Shown here: piece after piece, positions 1-11,500 of the stretch | Layout of the letters: each line of letters starts with the position of its first letter | Position numbering within the stretch: position 1 is the first letter of the stretch | Assembly: GCF_000429265.1 (NCBI RefSeq) | Contig: NZ_KE386871.1 | Location: 363,977-427,976 of the forward strand | Direction: 5' to 3' | DNA length: 64,000 nucleotides | Source: Actinomyces gerencseriae DSM 6844 | Lineage (GTDB): Bacteria > Actinomycetota > Actinomycetes > Actinomycetales > Actinomycetaceae | Translations under genes and position numbers: made by a program | The notes under the pieces: model-generated | Seen by the model: the letters and a program-made list of their open reading frames with translations, nothing else | Told to the model about the DNA's origin: nothing | Database searches by the model: none

Positions 1-364
1 CGACGACGACGTCCGCGCCGGCGTCGGGCAGACCGGTCTCGGCGGCCTCCCCCTGACGGACGGTGCCGCGATCCCCGACGACGGCGGCCACCCTGGCCGC
101 CGCCTGCGGGTCGCGGTCGATGGCGGTGTAGGAGGCGGGATCGGCGGCGACGATCTCGGCGGCGGTGCGCCCCAGGCCGGGGGCCATCTCGACGACGTCG
201 GCGCCGGCGAGCCCGGCGTGGGCGAGCATGTCGGCGGTCAGGGCGGCTCCGCCGGGACGAAGGACGCGCTTGCCGGCGCGGGCCAGGACCCAGTGGCCTG
301 GAGCCGTGGCGACCGGGCGGTCGGCGTATGGAAGGGGGACGTCGGAGGCGGGCTTCTCGCTCAT
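1..364 (-). CDS. Class I SAM-dependent methyltransferase, N-terminal part (runs off the left edge)
   Basis: Reading leftward from ATG at 364 gives about 121 residues beginning MSEKPASDVPLPYADRPVAT. A Rossmann methyltransferase core follows, with the SAM-binding stretch VEMAPGLGRTAAEI (motif I), then YTAIDRDPQAAARV (acidic residue at the end of strand 2) and GEAAETGLPDAGADVVV (motif II/III region). The reaction is methyl transfer from SAM; the substrate cannot be told. The C-terminal half lies outside the window. The ORF is open to the edge and codon use is normal for this DNA. Confidence 0.75.
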   Translation of the reverse strand, partial: MSEKPASDVPLPYADRPVATAPGHWVLARAGKRVLRPGGAALTADMLAHAGLAGADVVEMAPGLGRTAAEIVAADPASYTAIDRDPQAAARVAAVVGDRGTVRQGEAAETGLPDAGADVVV

Positions 365-462
365 GAAGCAAGCCTAACCTGGGCGCATCGCGGCGCGGAG
401 GGGCGTCTCGGCACGCCGGGCCCGACGACCCCGGTGGCACGAGCACTTGCCATCGTGACGCA

Positions 463-1035
463 ATGGACCTAAAGTCACCTGCAATGATCCCTGTCACTCT
501 ATCGGCCCCGAGCCCTGACTCCGGGTCGCAGGACCTCGCCCAGCCCGCGCCTCATCGCACGGGCCGCGTAGCGCGCCGTCGTCTTCTCATCTCGGCCCTC
601 GCTCTCACCGGCACGGCAGTAGGGGGCGGGGCGCTCTGGCGCTACCGCCCGGGGGGACCGCGTGCCGTCGCGGCCAGGGCGCTGAGCGCCCTGCACGACG
701 ATCCCATGGGAGCCAACACCATTCTCGGGCACCGCGCCGTCTACAGTGACGAGTCGTCCCCGCCGGGGCTCTTCTCCAAGAAGACGACCCTGTGGGTGCG
801 CAACTGGTTCCGGGACGAGGCCACCGCGCCCGAGACGCTCATGGGCGAGTTCATCGATCACGCCCGCGGCAACGGCTGGAGCACGGGCGACTACTCCCTG
901 CCAACCCTGTGGGCGGCCTCTCGCAGCGCCCCGGGCCTCCAGGCCCCGCTGGGCCTACTGATCTCCCAGGAGGACACCTACGAATCGGACAGCGCCTTCC
1001 ACCGCACGGTGAGGATCTCGCTCACCTATTCCTGA
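463..1035 (+). CDS. Exported or membrane-anchored hypothetical protein
   Basis: 190 residues of unknown function. After about 35 polar residues comes a basic cluster and hydrophobic stretch (RVARRRLLISALALTGTAVG, about residues 36-55), which looks like an uncleaved signal anchor or a Tat-like signal. The rest is a soluble extracytoplasmic domain with WVRNWF and GWSTGDYSLPTLW. It lies 52 bp upstream of the wall-anchored hydrolase in the same direction, so co-transcription is plausible. A second ATG at 484 is an alternative start. Confidence 0.6.
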   Translation: MDLKSPAMIPVTLSAPSPDSGSQDLAQPAPHRTGRVARRRLLISALALTGTAVGGGALWRYRPGGPRAVAARALSALHDDPMGANTILGHRAVYSDESSPPGLFSKKTTLWVRNWFRDEATAPETLMGEFIDHARGNGWSTGDYSLPTLWAASRSAPGLQAPLGLLISQEDTYESDSAFHRTVRISLTYS

Positions 1036-1087
1036 CCCCACGTCCCTTCGACCGCCCGACTCCCTGCAATCCCTGAAAGGCACTCCG

Positions 1088-2956
1088 ATGACGCATCGCG
1101 TCGCCCGCTCGGCACCCACGATCCTGCTGATCATGGCACTCCTCCTGCCATCCTGCCCGTTCCTGTCCGCGCCCCCCGCCGCGGCCGTCGAGGCCCACGG
1201 CAGTATCAACGTGACCCTTCTCGGCGACTCCTACTCGGCCGGCAACGGCGCCGGCGACTACTACGGAGACGACAAGGGCGCCTACCGCAGTCGCAACAGC
1301 TGGGCGCACCACTACGTGGACTGGCTGAACGAGCAGAACGTCAGCGCCACTCTCACCAACCTCGCGCACAGCGGAAGCGTCACCGACGACCTGCTGGGGG
1401 CCGACGGCAGGACGGGTCAGATCGAGAGCATGCCCGCGGACACGGACGTGGCGATGTTCACCATCGGCGGCAACGACGTCGGGTTCGCCGACATCGTCAA
1501 GCAGTGCTTCATGCTGGGGATGCGCGATGCCGCGACCTGCAAGGAGAAGGTCGATGCGGCCAGCACCGGGATGAGCGACGTCAGGCAGTCCACCCAGAAC
1601 ATTCTGCAGAGGATCGACGACAAGCTGCCGGACGGCGCCCAGGTGGTCCTGGTCGGCTACCCTCGTCTCGCCACGGACCGCGAGTACGTGCTCAAGAACT
1701 TCTGGGGAACCTTCTCCTACGACGCCGGCGCCGGGGTGCGAGGGCTCAGCGACGCGTCCAGGCAGATGCAGTCCGACCTCGTCAACGACTGGAACGCCGC
1801 CCACCCCGGCCTCAAGGTCACCTACATCGACGGCGTCATCAACGCCTTCGACGGCCACGAACCGGACCCGTCGGTCACCGCGCGCAACGACTACCGGTGG
1901 ATCAACGAGTTCCTGGAGACCAGGGGAAGACTGGGGGACGACGGCAAGACGACCTCCTCGTTCAGCGCGGACGCCAGCGAGTTCTACCACCCCAACATGA
2001 TCGGCCACGAGCAGATCGCCCGTCTGATAGAGGACAAGGTGGGAGTCCCCGTCTCCGCCCAGGCCGATGGCGAGCCGAACGGGAACGCCGGCAACGCCGC
2101 CGCCGGCGCCGCGGCCCCCGCGCACGGCGACGTCGCCACTGGCGACGTCACCCGGGCGGTGGTCGCGGCGGCGAGCACAACGAGCACCAGCGCCGCCGAC
2201 GAGCCCTTCGCCTGGATCCAGGGCCCCTACGTCGCCCGGGCGGGTGCGACCCTGACCATCGACGCCCGCGCCTCCCATGCCTCGTCCGGTGAGATCACCC
2301 GGTACGAGTGGGACTTCGACGGCGACGGCGTCTACGAGGAGACCTCGTCCGGACCGCTGACGGAGCACGCCTTCAACGACCTCTACGGCGGCGCCATCGG
2401 GGTGCGCGTCACCCAGGCCGACGGCCGGAGCGCCGTCGGGACCACGCGGGTCGATATCACCGACGACGGAGACATCACCCCGCGCGCCCAGGACAACTGC
2501 CCTGACACCTACAACTACGGGCAGACAGACTACGACGGGGACGGCCTCGGCGACGAGTGCGACCCCGACCCCGGATACCCGACCGAGGACAAGCCGGGCG
2601 TGTGCGTCATCGGCGAGAACTGCCCGGACGACCCCGCCGCGCCCGCGCCCTCCCCGAGCGCCGCGCCCGCGCCGTCGACGGCCGCATCGGGCGAGCCCGA
2701 GTTCCCGGCCGGCCCCTCCGCCGCCCCCGCCTCCGGCGCCCCGGCTCCCGACGCCGCGCTCGTCGGACCGCAGGCCGCAGCATCACCGGCGCCGTCAGCA
2801 TGGTCCGCATCCTCAGCACCATCGGCATCGCCGTCGTCGAGGGGGAACCTGCCCAGCACGGGGGCGGGCTCACCGGCTCTACCCGCGATCGCGGCGCTCG
2901 TGGTCGTCTGCTGCGGGGTCGCGCTCCGCGCCCGGGACCGCGTGCTCGCCCGGTGA
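1088..2956 (+). CDS. LPXTG-anchored SGNH/GDSL hydrolase with PKD and thrombospondin-3-like segments
   Basis: 622 residues. It has a signal peptide (about residues 1-34), then an SGNH hydrolase domain: block I LLGDSYSAGNGAG (nucleophile Ser48), block III IGGNDVGF (near residue 127) and block V HPNMIGHEQIA (near residue 301). A PKD-like domain (about 376-457, FDGDGVYEE) and a calcium-binding thrombospondin-3-like segment (DNCPDTYNYG, then DYDGDGLGDECDPD, about 468-496) follow, then a Pro/Ala/Ser-rich wall-spanning region and a sorting signal LPSTG (about 587), a hydrophobic helix and basic tail. Sortase should link it to peptidoglycan; it probably hydrolyses esters or lipids at the surface. AAAGG precedes the ATG. 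The stop lies in one copy of a duplicated 30-bp sequence. Confidence 0.9.
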   Translation: MTHRVARSAPTILLIMALLLPSCPFLSAPPAAAVEAHGSINVTLLGDSYSAGNGAGDYYGDDKGAYRSRNSWAHHYVDWLNEQNVSATLTNLAHSGSVTDDLLGADGRTGQIESMPADTDVAMFTIGGNDVGFADIVKQCFMLGMRDAATCKEKVDAASTGMSDVRQSTQNILQRIDDKLPDGAQVVLVGYPRLATDREYVLKNFWGTFSYDAGAGVRGLSDASRQMQSDLVNDWNAAHPGLKVTYIDGVINAFDGHEPDPSVTARNDYRWINEFLETRGRLGDDGKTTSSFSADASEFYHPNMIGHEQIARLIEDKVGVPVSAQADGEPNGNAGNAAAGAAAPAHGDVATGDVTRAVVAAASTTSTSAADEPFAWIQGPYVARAGATLTIDARASHASSGEITRYEWDFDGDGVYEETSSGPLTEHAFNDLYGGAIGVRVTQADGRSAVGTTRVDITDDGDITPRAQDNCPDTYNYGQTDYDGDGLGDECDPDPGYPTEDKPGVCVIGENCPDDPAAPAPSPSAAPAPSTAASGEPEFPAGPSAAPASGAPAPDAALVGPQAAASPAPSAWSASSAPSASPSSRGNLPSTGAGSPALPAIAALVVVCCGVALRARDRVLAR

Positions 2957-3029
2957 GCGCGAGCGGCGGGGCCCTGGTCTCAGGGCCAGCGCACTTCCTC
3001 GTGCTCGCCCGGTGAGCGCGGACGGCGGG
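2941..3029. repeat. X-S-X unit: 30-bp direct repeat pair, period 59
   Basis: Copies at 2941-2970 and 3000-3029 are identical in 28 of 30 positions (the only differences are adjacent, at repeat positions 22-23). A 29-bp unrelated sequence (2971-2999) separates them. The first copy contains the last codons and stop of the LPXTG hydrolase gene; the second sits in the intergenic space and overlaps the left arm of the terminator hairpin. The repeat begins CGTGCTCGCC. It belongs to the family of same-geometry units described in the findings. Confidence 0.75.
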
Positions 3030-3060
3030 CCGCGCCGCACCGGTGGGGCCCGCCGTCCGC
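3018..3060. terminator. GC-rich hairpin between convergent genes
   Basis: Perfect 13-bp arms GCGGACGGCGGGC (3018-3030) and GCCCGCCGTCCGC (3048-3060) with a 17-nt loop. It lies between the 3' ends of the LPXTG hydrolase gene and gltA, so it could terminate from both sides. No T-run is present, which is usual for actinobacterial terminators. Confidence 0.6.
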
Positions 3061-3121
3061 CCACGACCGGCGGGCCTCACCACCCGCCGCCAGGCAGACG
3101 CCCTCCGCCGCCCTCCGGCCC

Positions 3122-4510
<1,389 letters not shown>

Positions 4511-4757
4511 GGTGCCTCCTAAGGACTGACGACGTCGGCGCTGACGCACCCTAGCCCACCGCGGGCCGATCGCGGGCCGGTCGCGGTCCCGTTCCTCGGG
4601 CCACTCTACGGGCTGCTCGCCCGGGGCGGCGGCCGGTGCCGGCCCGACGCGCACCGACGTGCCGCGCCCGATGACGGGCACCCGAGCCGGTGGATGGGAC
4701 CGTGGTCGGCCGTGATCGGCCGCGGCCATCAGCTCCGGCTCGTCCCGCTCGGGAGAA

Positions 4758-5981
4758 TCAGGAGAAGAGGTCCCGGGCCCGGGAGGAGCGCAGCCGCTCG
4801 CAGGCGGCGGCCACGTGCTCGTCGGTACCGGTCAGGCTCATGCGCACCCGGCCGGCGCCCGCCTCGCCGTAGAAGTCTCCCGGAGCGACGACGATCCCGA
4901 GCTCGGCGAAGGCCCCCACCAGGTCCAGGGCGCTCATGGAGGCCGGTCCCGACAGCCACAGGTAGAGGCCGGCGACCGAGGCCGGGTCGTTGACCAGGCC
5001 CGCGGCGGACGTGGCCCCCAGAAGCGCCTCACGACGCCTGCGGTAGGTCTCGCGCTGGGCCGCCACATGGGGGTCGTCGCCGAGCGCGGCGGCCATGGCC
5101 GCCTGAACCGGGGCGGGCACGAGCAGGCCGGAGTGCTTGCGCACCTCGGTCACCGCCTTGACGAGCTCGGGGTCACCGGCCAGGAAGGCGGCCCGGTAGC
5201 CGGCCAGATTCGACTGCTTGGACAGGGAGTACAGGGCGATGAGCCCGGTCAGATCGGTCGTGCCGCCGGTGCGGCCGGCCGCGCGCGCGTCCAGCAGGCT
5301 CGGCACGCCCTCGGAGGCCCACGGCTCCGCCCAGCCGAGCTCGGCGTAGCACTCGTCGGCGATGACGACGGCGCCCCGCCGCCGGGCCCACGCGACGATG
5401 CGCGCCAGCTGCTCGACTCCCAGGACGTGGCCGTCGGGGTTGCCGGGGCTGTTGAGCCACACGATGACCGGCACCGCGGGGGCGCCGTCGGGACCGGCGG
5501 GCAGCTCCCAGGAATCGGGATCGGCGTCGGTATCGACGGGCACGGGCGCGGCACCGGCCAGGCGGGCCCCGACGTCGTACGTGGGGTAGGCGGCGCGCGG
5601 GTGGACGACGACGTCACCGGGCCCGGCGCCGAGCTGCAGCGGCAGGAGAGCGACCGACTCCTTGGAGCCGATGGTGGGGATGACGGCGTCGTCGCTCAGG
5701 TCTCGCACCCCGCGGCGACGCTCCATCCAGCCGATGATGGCCTCGCGGACGGCGGGAGTCCCGATGGTGGCGGGATAGCCGGGCGCGTTGGAGGCCGCGG
5801 TCAGGGCGGCGCGGGCGACGTCGGGCGAGTCGTCCACGGGAGTGCCGATGGCGAGATCCACGACGCCGTCCGGATGCGCGGCGGCGACGGCGCGGTAGGG
5901 CCGCAGGGAGTCCCAGGGGAAGTCGGGCAGAGCGGAGGCGCGGGGCAGGAGGGGGCGAGGGGCGGAGGGCGAATCAGTCAC
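4758..5981 (-). CDS. dapC: Succinyldiaminopimelate transaminase (DapC type)
   Basis: 407 residues; fold-type I PLP aminotransferase. The sequence has VDLAIGTPVDDSP near the N-terminus, WLNSPGNPDGHVL, IADECYAELGW (PLP-binding Asp/Tyr) and SLSKQSNLAGYRAAF (Schiff-base Lys). It is expected to transfer an amino group to N-succinyl-2-amino-6-oxopimelate in lysine/diaminopimelate synthesis. The assignment as DapC rather than another class I aminotransferase rests on overall similarity and on fdxA lying 84 bp upstream in the same direction, an arrangement common in actinobacteria. Confidence 0.85.
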   Translation of the reverse strand: MTDSPSAPRPLLPRASALPDFPWDSLRPYRAVAAAHPDGVVDLAIGTPVDDSPDVARAALTAASNAPGYPATIGTPAVREAIIGWMERRRGVRDLSDDAVIPTIGSKESVALLPLQLGAGPGDVVVHPRAAYPTYDVGARLAGAAPVPVDTDADPDSWELPAGPDGAPAVPVIVWLNSPGNPDGHVLGVEQLARIVAWARRRGAVVIADECYAELGWAEPWASEGVPSLLDARAAGRTGGTTDLTGLIALYSLSKQSNLAGYRAAFLAGDPELVKAVTEVRKHSGLLVPAPVQAAMAAALGDDPHVAAQRETYRRRREALLGATSAAGLVNDPASVAGLYLWLSGPASMSALDLVGAFAELGIVVAPGDFYGEAGAGRVRMSLTGTDEHVAAACERLRSSRARDLFS

Positions 5982-6065
5982 GCGCCCGATTCTCCCCCAC
6001 GCCGCCGCACCGCGTCGGATCGAGGCGACGCCGCCGCAGCGGACCCGGAACCGGACCGACCGGCC

Positions 6066-6419
6066 CTACTCGTATCCGTTCTCGGCCTTCCACTCGTCGT
6101 TCTGCGGAGGCAGGGCGGCGATCATCGGGTCGTCGTAGGGCTGAGGACCGGTTCTCTGCGCGCCGCCGGGAGAGCCCAATCCCTTGAGGTCGAAGAAATC
6201 GATATTGGCGCGCGTGTAGTCCTCCCACTCATCGGGGACGTCGTCCTCGTAGAAGATCGCCTCGGTGGGGCACACGGGCTCGCAGGCGCCGCAGTCAACG
6301 CACTCATCCGCGTTGATGTACAGGGTCCGTTCGCCTTCATAGATGCAATCGACCGGGCACTCGTCCACACACGCACGATCCTTGACGTCGACACATGGCT
6401 GAGCGATGACGTAAGTCAT
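6066..6419 (-). CDS. fdxA: 7Fe ferredoxin
   Basis: 117 residues beginning [17 protein letters not shown]. The N-terminal Cys pattern with [11 protein letters not shown] and the second cluster [16 protein letters not shown] give the [3Fe-4S]/[4Fe-4S] pattern of the actinobacterial FdxA/FdxC family (about 107 residues). It is a soluble low-potential electron carrier. A strong purine-rich site (GGAGAAGAGG) lies upstream of the ATG at 6419. dapC follows 84 bp downstream, probably in the same transcript. Confidence 0.95.
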   Translation of the reverse strand: MTYVIAQPCVDVKDRACVDECPVDCIYEGERTLYINADECVDCGACEPVCPTEAIFYEDDVPDEWEDYTRANIDFFDLKGLGSPGGAQRTGPQPYDDPMIAALPPQNDEWKAENGYE

Positions 6420-6661
6420 GAGTGGATTCCTCTTCTCCTGGAAGGCGTCGTGCGGACGGCGACGCAACCACGGCAACAATATTGCCTCGCCGCCCCACCC
6501 CGCCCAAGAGGACCGGAGCGTGGGCCTGCGCACGAGCGTGCGCACCGCTCATTTCGTCATGGGGAGAAGACTAAATCCGCGTCGGCACTGTCCGGGCCGG
6601 GGACACGACCCGGCCGGAGCGCCGCACCCCGCGCCCCGCGCATCGCCCCTCCAGCGACTCG

Positions 6662-8422
6662 CTAGGCCAGGGAGCCCGGCAAGCCCGCAGTGGAAGCCGT
6701 GCCCACCGCTGAGGACTGACCGAGGAGCGAGCCGAGGATGCGCGACAGCGAGAAGTCCGGACCGAGCAGCATGGGCAGACCCCAGATCGCGGCCGCCAGT
6801 ACGACCAGCAGCACGGCGACGACGACTGCGAGCACCTTCAGCGCCGTCGGAATCCCCCGCCGCTTCGCACCGCCGTCCGCGGTCGTGTGCCGACGAGTCC
6901 CCGGATGGGTCTGCGGGCCCCCGGAGAGCGCCACCCATGTGAGCCCCTCCTCCGTCGACCACACCTCGCGGCCACGAGCGTCCGAGGCCGTCCCGGAGGC
7001 TGCGCGAGGAGACGTCGCGGGTCGTGAGACGGGTTCCGTCGGCACGGACCCCGCCGGTGCGGATCGTGCGGACGCGGGCCGCGGAGCGGCGGGGGCCGCA
7101 GGCGCAGCCGATGCGGCCGGAACGGCATGCGCAGCAGACGCAGACGCAGACGCAGCGGGCGCGGACTGCGCCGATGCCCGGGCCGGCGCTGCCGATGCCC
7201 GGGCCGGGGACGCCGGACGAGCCGCGCCCGACGTCTCATGAGCAGCCGTCACAGCCACCTGCTGGTCGGCGACGACCACCCGGTACAGGGTCGCGCTGCT
7301 CTCGGAGGCGCCCGCCGAGGCCGGCGAAGGGAGGATACCGACAGGACCAGTGGTCCCGGCCGACGACGCCGAGGGGGTGCCCGGCGCGAAGACAGGACGA
7401 CGACGCGCGGCGCCGGACGCCGGAGCGGGCGACTGCGTCGGGAACCCGCCGGTCGTCGAGGCGGCGGAGGCCGCTGAGGTTGCGGACGCCCCGGTCGGAG
7501 CCATTCCCGAGGACCGCGCGGACGGCGCCGCGGACCGCGCGCGCCCACCGGGGGCGGCAGCGGGGGCCGGTCGGGAAGCGGGGGCCGCCGGGGCCGAGGC
7601 ACGGGAGCCGTCCGGCGTGCCGGCCCTCGGATCCCCGGGACGCGCCACGATGGAATCCCCGGAACGCGCTGATGCCGAGCTCGCGTCCGATGCGCCGGTC
7701 CCCCTCCGGGACCCCGTCCGCGTCGACGGCCCCGTACCGATGGGGTGGGTCGGCGCCCCGCCGAGAAGCAGGGCGCTGAGCTCCGCCTCGGTGGCGGATA
7801 CACGTGCCCCCCCGGGCGCGGTCGGCGATGCGGCGGGAGCGGTTCCCCCCGGGGGCGGGGTCGCGGGCCGTGCCGCAGCGGGGCGGGGCTGGGTCGCGGG
7901 CCGCGGATCGGGCGCGGGACTCCCGGTGGACGACGCCCCGCTGGCCCCGGACCGGGGGGCGACCGGGCGCGCCTGCGGCGTCGAGGAGGTCGTGGCCCTG
8001 TCGGGGGCGGCGGACGGCCGTTGAGATCCGGGGCCCTTGACCGCGGCCGGGCGCACGACCCTGCCCGGGGAAGGAGTTCTCCGGGGAGCGCGAGCGGGCT
8101 CCCTGCGCGGCGTCGACGAGCCGCCGGCGCCCGTCGCCCCGGGCCGGGCTCCCGCGCCGTGACCGGTGGCACTGCGATAGACCGGAACGGCGTTCGCCGG
8201 GCGGGACCCGGAGAACATGGAGTAGGACTGGAAGCCGGCCTCGGAGGCGGGTGCGACCGGTGAGCCGGCATGATGCCCCGTCCCGCCCTCCATTGGGGCG
8301 GACGCGCGATGACGCCCCTGCGGGTCGGCCTCGGCGGGCGCATGACGCCGGGCGGATCCCTCCTCCGCAGGAAGGCCCGACGTATTGAGAACGACGGAAC
8401 GGTCCGGCGTCGTCACAGTCAT
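6662..8422 (-). CDS. Pro/Ala/Ser-rich protein with one C-terminal membrane helix
   Basis: 586 residues, function not recognised. Residues 1 to about 500 are low-complexity (Ala, Pro, Ser, Arg, Thr, Gly) with scattered repeats of LYRVVVADQQVAV-like ordered segments near residue 395 and a short ordered stretch EVWSTEEGLTWVALSGGPQ. One hydrophobic helix follows (TALKVLAVVVAVLLVVLAAA, about 525-545), then about 40 residues. The predicted topology is a long disordered domain tethered to the membrane. ATG at 8422 has GAGGAG 7 bp upstream. It sits just downstream of the VanW protein gene, which has the same disordered-plus-TM architecture. Confidence 0.7.
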   Translation of the reverse strand: MTVTTPDRSVVLNTSGLPAEEGSARRHAPAEADPQGRHRASAPMEGGTGHHAGSPVAPASEAGFQSYSMFSGSRPANAVPVYRSATGHGAGARPGATGAGGSSTPRREPARAPRRTPSPGRVVRPAAVKGPGSQRPSAAPDRATTSSTPQARPVAPRSGASGASSTGSPAPDPRPATQPRPAAARPATPPPGGTAPAASPTAPGGARVSATEAELSALLLGGAPTHPIGTGPSTRTGSRRGTGASDASSASARSGDSIVARPGDPRAGTPDGSRASAPAAPASRPAPAAAPGGRARSAAPSARSSGMAPTGASATSAASAASTTGGFPTQSPAPASGAARRRPVFAPGTPSASSAGTTGPVGILPSPASAGASESSATLYRVVVADQQVAVTAAHETSGAARPASPARASAAPARASAQSAPAASASASAAHAVPAASAAPAAPAAPRPASARSAPAGSVPTEPVSRPATSPRAASGTASDARGREVWSTEEGLTWVALSGGPQTHPGTRRHTTADGGAKRRGIPTALKVLAVVVAVLLVVLAAAIWGLPMLLGPDFSLSRILGSLLGQSSAVGTASTAGLPGSLA

Positions 8423-8564
8423 ATGCGTTCTCCTCATAGGAAGGGGACAACGATGCTCCATCGCCCCGACAAGCGTAGTAGGACGCGAACGGCCACGCCT
8501 GCCGATATGGTGATGAAATCAAAATGTTATGATAATGGAATCTGTGTCGTCCAGTGGCTGATCA

Positions 8565-11500
8565 TCAGGTGCCGACCGACCCCGTGTCCGCCACGTCCCG
8601 GGCATCCGCGTCCGGGATCGTCGTCGAGGGGCCCGGCTGGACCGAGTGAGCGGGCTTGGTCGTCCCCCCGCACTCGATGTTGTTGTCCGCGTCGTACGTG
8701 GTGGTCAGGACGTCGTCGGGCGGAGTCTTGTCGGGGGCCGTGCGGGTGCGGGTGACGGTGATGTCGAAGCCCGCGCTCCCTCCGGAGTACGACTGGCATC
8801 CCGCCCCGGCCGGACGGGTGATCGTCTGGACGGGCCGATAGTTGTAGCGCTCGGAGCTGGTGATGGAGACGTCGTAGTAGTGGGTGGACCAGATGCGGGC
8901 GTGGACCTCGCCGTCGGCGACCCACGCCTGGATGAGCGCCGCATAGGGTGTGGAGTTGGCGAACTTGACATCCTTCTGCCCGGTCCACAGCGTCGCCTCG
9001 CGCCCCGCCGGATACCGGCTGAAGTAGTAGGAGTGGGGGTGGTGCTCGATGTCGTCCATGCCTGCTTCGAAGCCGACGTTGAACATGGTGGTGCCGATCT
9101 GGGACAGGCCGCCGCCCAGCGCGTCGACGTGCTGGCCGTTGGAGATGACGCCGGCGTCGGTGAAGCCGTGCTCGTAGTCGACCGGGCCGAGCGCCTCCTC
9201 GACGGAGAAGGTCTCCCCGGGCATGACGATCTGACCGTTCATCTGCTCGGCGCCGCGAATGAGGTTCTGATCGCGACCGGGTTCCGAGTTGAAGGGGGTG
9301 GAGAACTCCCCGGTGACCTCGACGACGCCCCAGTCCGCCTCAGCGGTGACGATCTCCGGCTGAGTGACCATCATGGGGATGACGATGGTGCGGGCCGCGG
9401 AGGACGACCCTGTGGTACCCGCGTCGAGGAGCTGCTGGGTGAGGGAGTCCATGTCGATGCCCTGGCCGGGCGACGGGGACACGTATCGGGGCCTGGCTCC
9501 GGCGGCGCCGGTCGCGGAGCCATCGATCGTCCAACCCGCGTTGACCGCCTGGGTCTCGATCGGGCCCATGGCGCGGATGACGTCGTCGTGAAGCCGTTGA
9601 GAGTCGAAGTCGACGGAGAGCGCGCCGTCAGCGGTCGAGACGGAGATCACGTCGGCGAGCCGGTTCGGAGTCAGGACGAGCTGCTTGCCGGTAGCGACCC
9701 GCTCGACGTCCGTGCCGGAGGCGGTGATGGTGATGTCGTCGGACAGCATGGGCGTGAGCACGGCGTCGACGAACGCCCGCGCGTCCTCGTCGGTGATGGC
9801 GGGTTTCGCGGTGCCCCCCACCAGGGAGATCGACTCCTTCCCCAGGGGCCAACCGGAGCTCAGCGCCTTCACGGAGGCCTCGACGTCAAGACCCGTGCCG
9901 TCGGAGCCCGGAGTCACGACGGGGGTCGTGCCCTCGATGGTGACGACGGCGTCGGCGGTCCCCGTGGCGAGCGTATCGAGCCGGGCATTGAGGGCGGCAG
10001 TGAGCTCCGCGGAGTCGACAGTGGTGACGGCGTCCACGTCGGTGCCGCTCAGACGCTTGATGAGCGTCACGGGGTTGATAGTGGGGCCGGTCAGCCGATC
10101 AACGCTGGCATCGGCGTCAACGGCCACGCCGGAGTCGGCCGGTACGAGCGTGTCGGAGGAGTCGTTGACGGCGACGACGACAGGACGCGCGAGTGCGGAG
10201 CCGATCTGATCGGCCACGAGCCGACGGGCCTCGTCGGGGCTCGTATCCCCGACGTCGACGCCGGAGACCGTGGATCCGGCGAAGACGTGCTGGGTGGTGG
10301 CGACGACGGCGCCTCCCCAGACCACGACGAGCAGGCCCAGGCCGACGATGCAGGCGAGGACACCACGACTCGGCCTGTGACCGCGCAGGAGCGTCGTCAC
10401 CGCCGTCGTGGCCCTGGCGAGAGCGTCCTTGCTCCTGGCGAGTGCCGCCTCGACCGTATCGGAAGCGGAGCCTGCGGCGGTAACGGGAGCATCCTCGGAT
10501 GCGCTGTCAGCGGTATCGGCCGTGCGCACGGTATCGGCCGTGCGCACGAGATCGGTCTCACCGGACTCCGCCTCGGCGGATTGGGCCTCACGAGCGGACC
10601 CGAGAGCTTCAATGGACGGGGCCGGCTCAGCGGGCGTGAGCGCCGACATGGCAGCGAGGGTCTCGTCAACAGGGGTCGTCACAGCACCCGTCGGCTCGGG
10701 GACGACGTCCCCGGCCGTCTCGTCCTGCGTGGACTGGGCTTGACGACTCGCGTCGGCCTCGTCGGCCTCCAGCTCCTCGCTCCCGGTTTCCGTCCCCGGT
10801 TCCTCCGCCTCGGCGTCCGTCCCGCCAGCCTCCGACCTCTCAACCCCCGATTCCTCAGCCTCGGCCTTCACCTCATCGGCCCCAGCCTCGTCGACCTCGG
10901 CATCCGCGGGCGCGGCCCCATCGGCCGCCTCCACCTCCGGCTCTTCGGTCTCGACCGACTCCGCGTCAACGGACTCGTCGGCCTCCGACCCCTCGACGTC
11001 ACCGGGCTCCTCAGTCCCCGGGCGCTCGGCCGCCTCCGGCTCCTCAGCCCCGGGCTCAGCATGCTCCTCGGCCCCCGCTGACTCCGCGACCTCGGCGTCC
11101 GCCTCATCGGCCCCAGCCGACTCCTCGGCCGCAGCATCCGCGGGCGCGGACTCGCCGCCGTCGGGCTCACCGGCAGGCCCATCGCCCCCGACCCCCGAGC
11201 CCTCGGCATCATCGGACTCGGAGCGGCCGTCCTCGGCATCGTCCATCCCGACCGATACGGACTCGGGCTCCTCGGCGGCCTCAACCTCCGGCCCCTCGGC
11301 CTCAGCCGACTCCGCGGCCTCGACCGACTCCGCCTCAACGGACTCGTCGGCCTCCGACCCCTCGACGTCACCGGGCTCCTGGACCTCAGCCTCGACCTCC
11401 GCGCCCTCACCGGGCTCCCCGGCCCCCGGGCGCTCGGCCGCCTCCGGCTCCTCAGCCCCGGGCTCAGCATGCTCCTCGGCAGCCTCACTCTCCGGTTCCT

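Noticed and set aside
1022..2368. Long minus-strand frame (448 residues)
   Set aside because: Antisense shadow of the GDSL hydrolase, which has clear motifs. GC-rich DNA produces such frames throughout the window.
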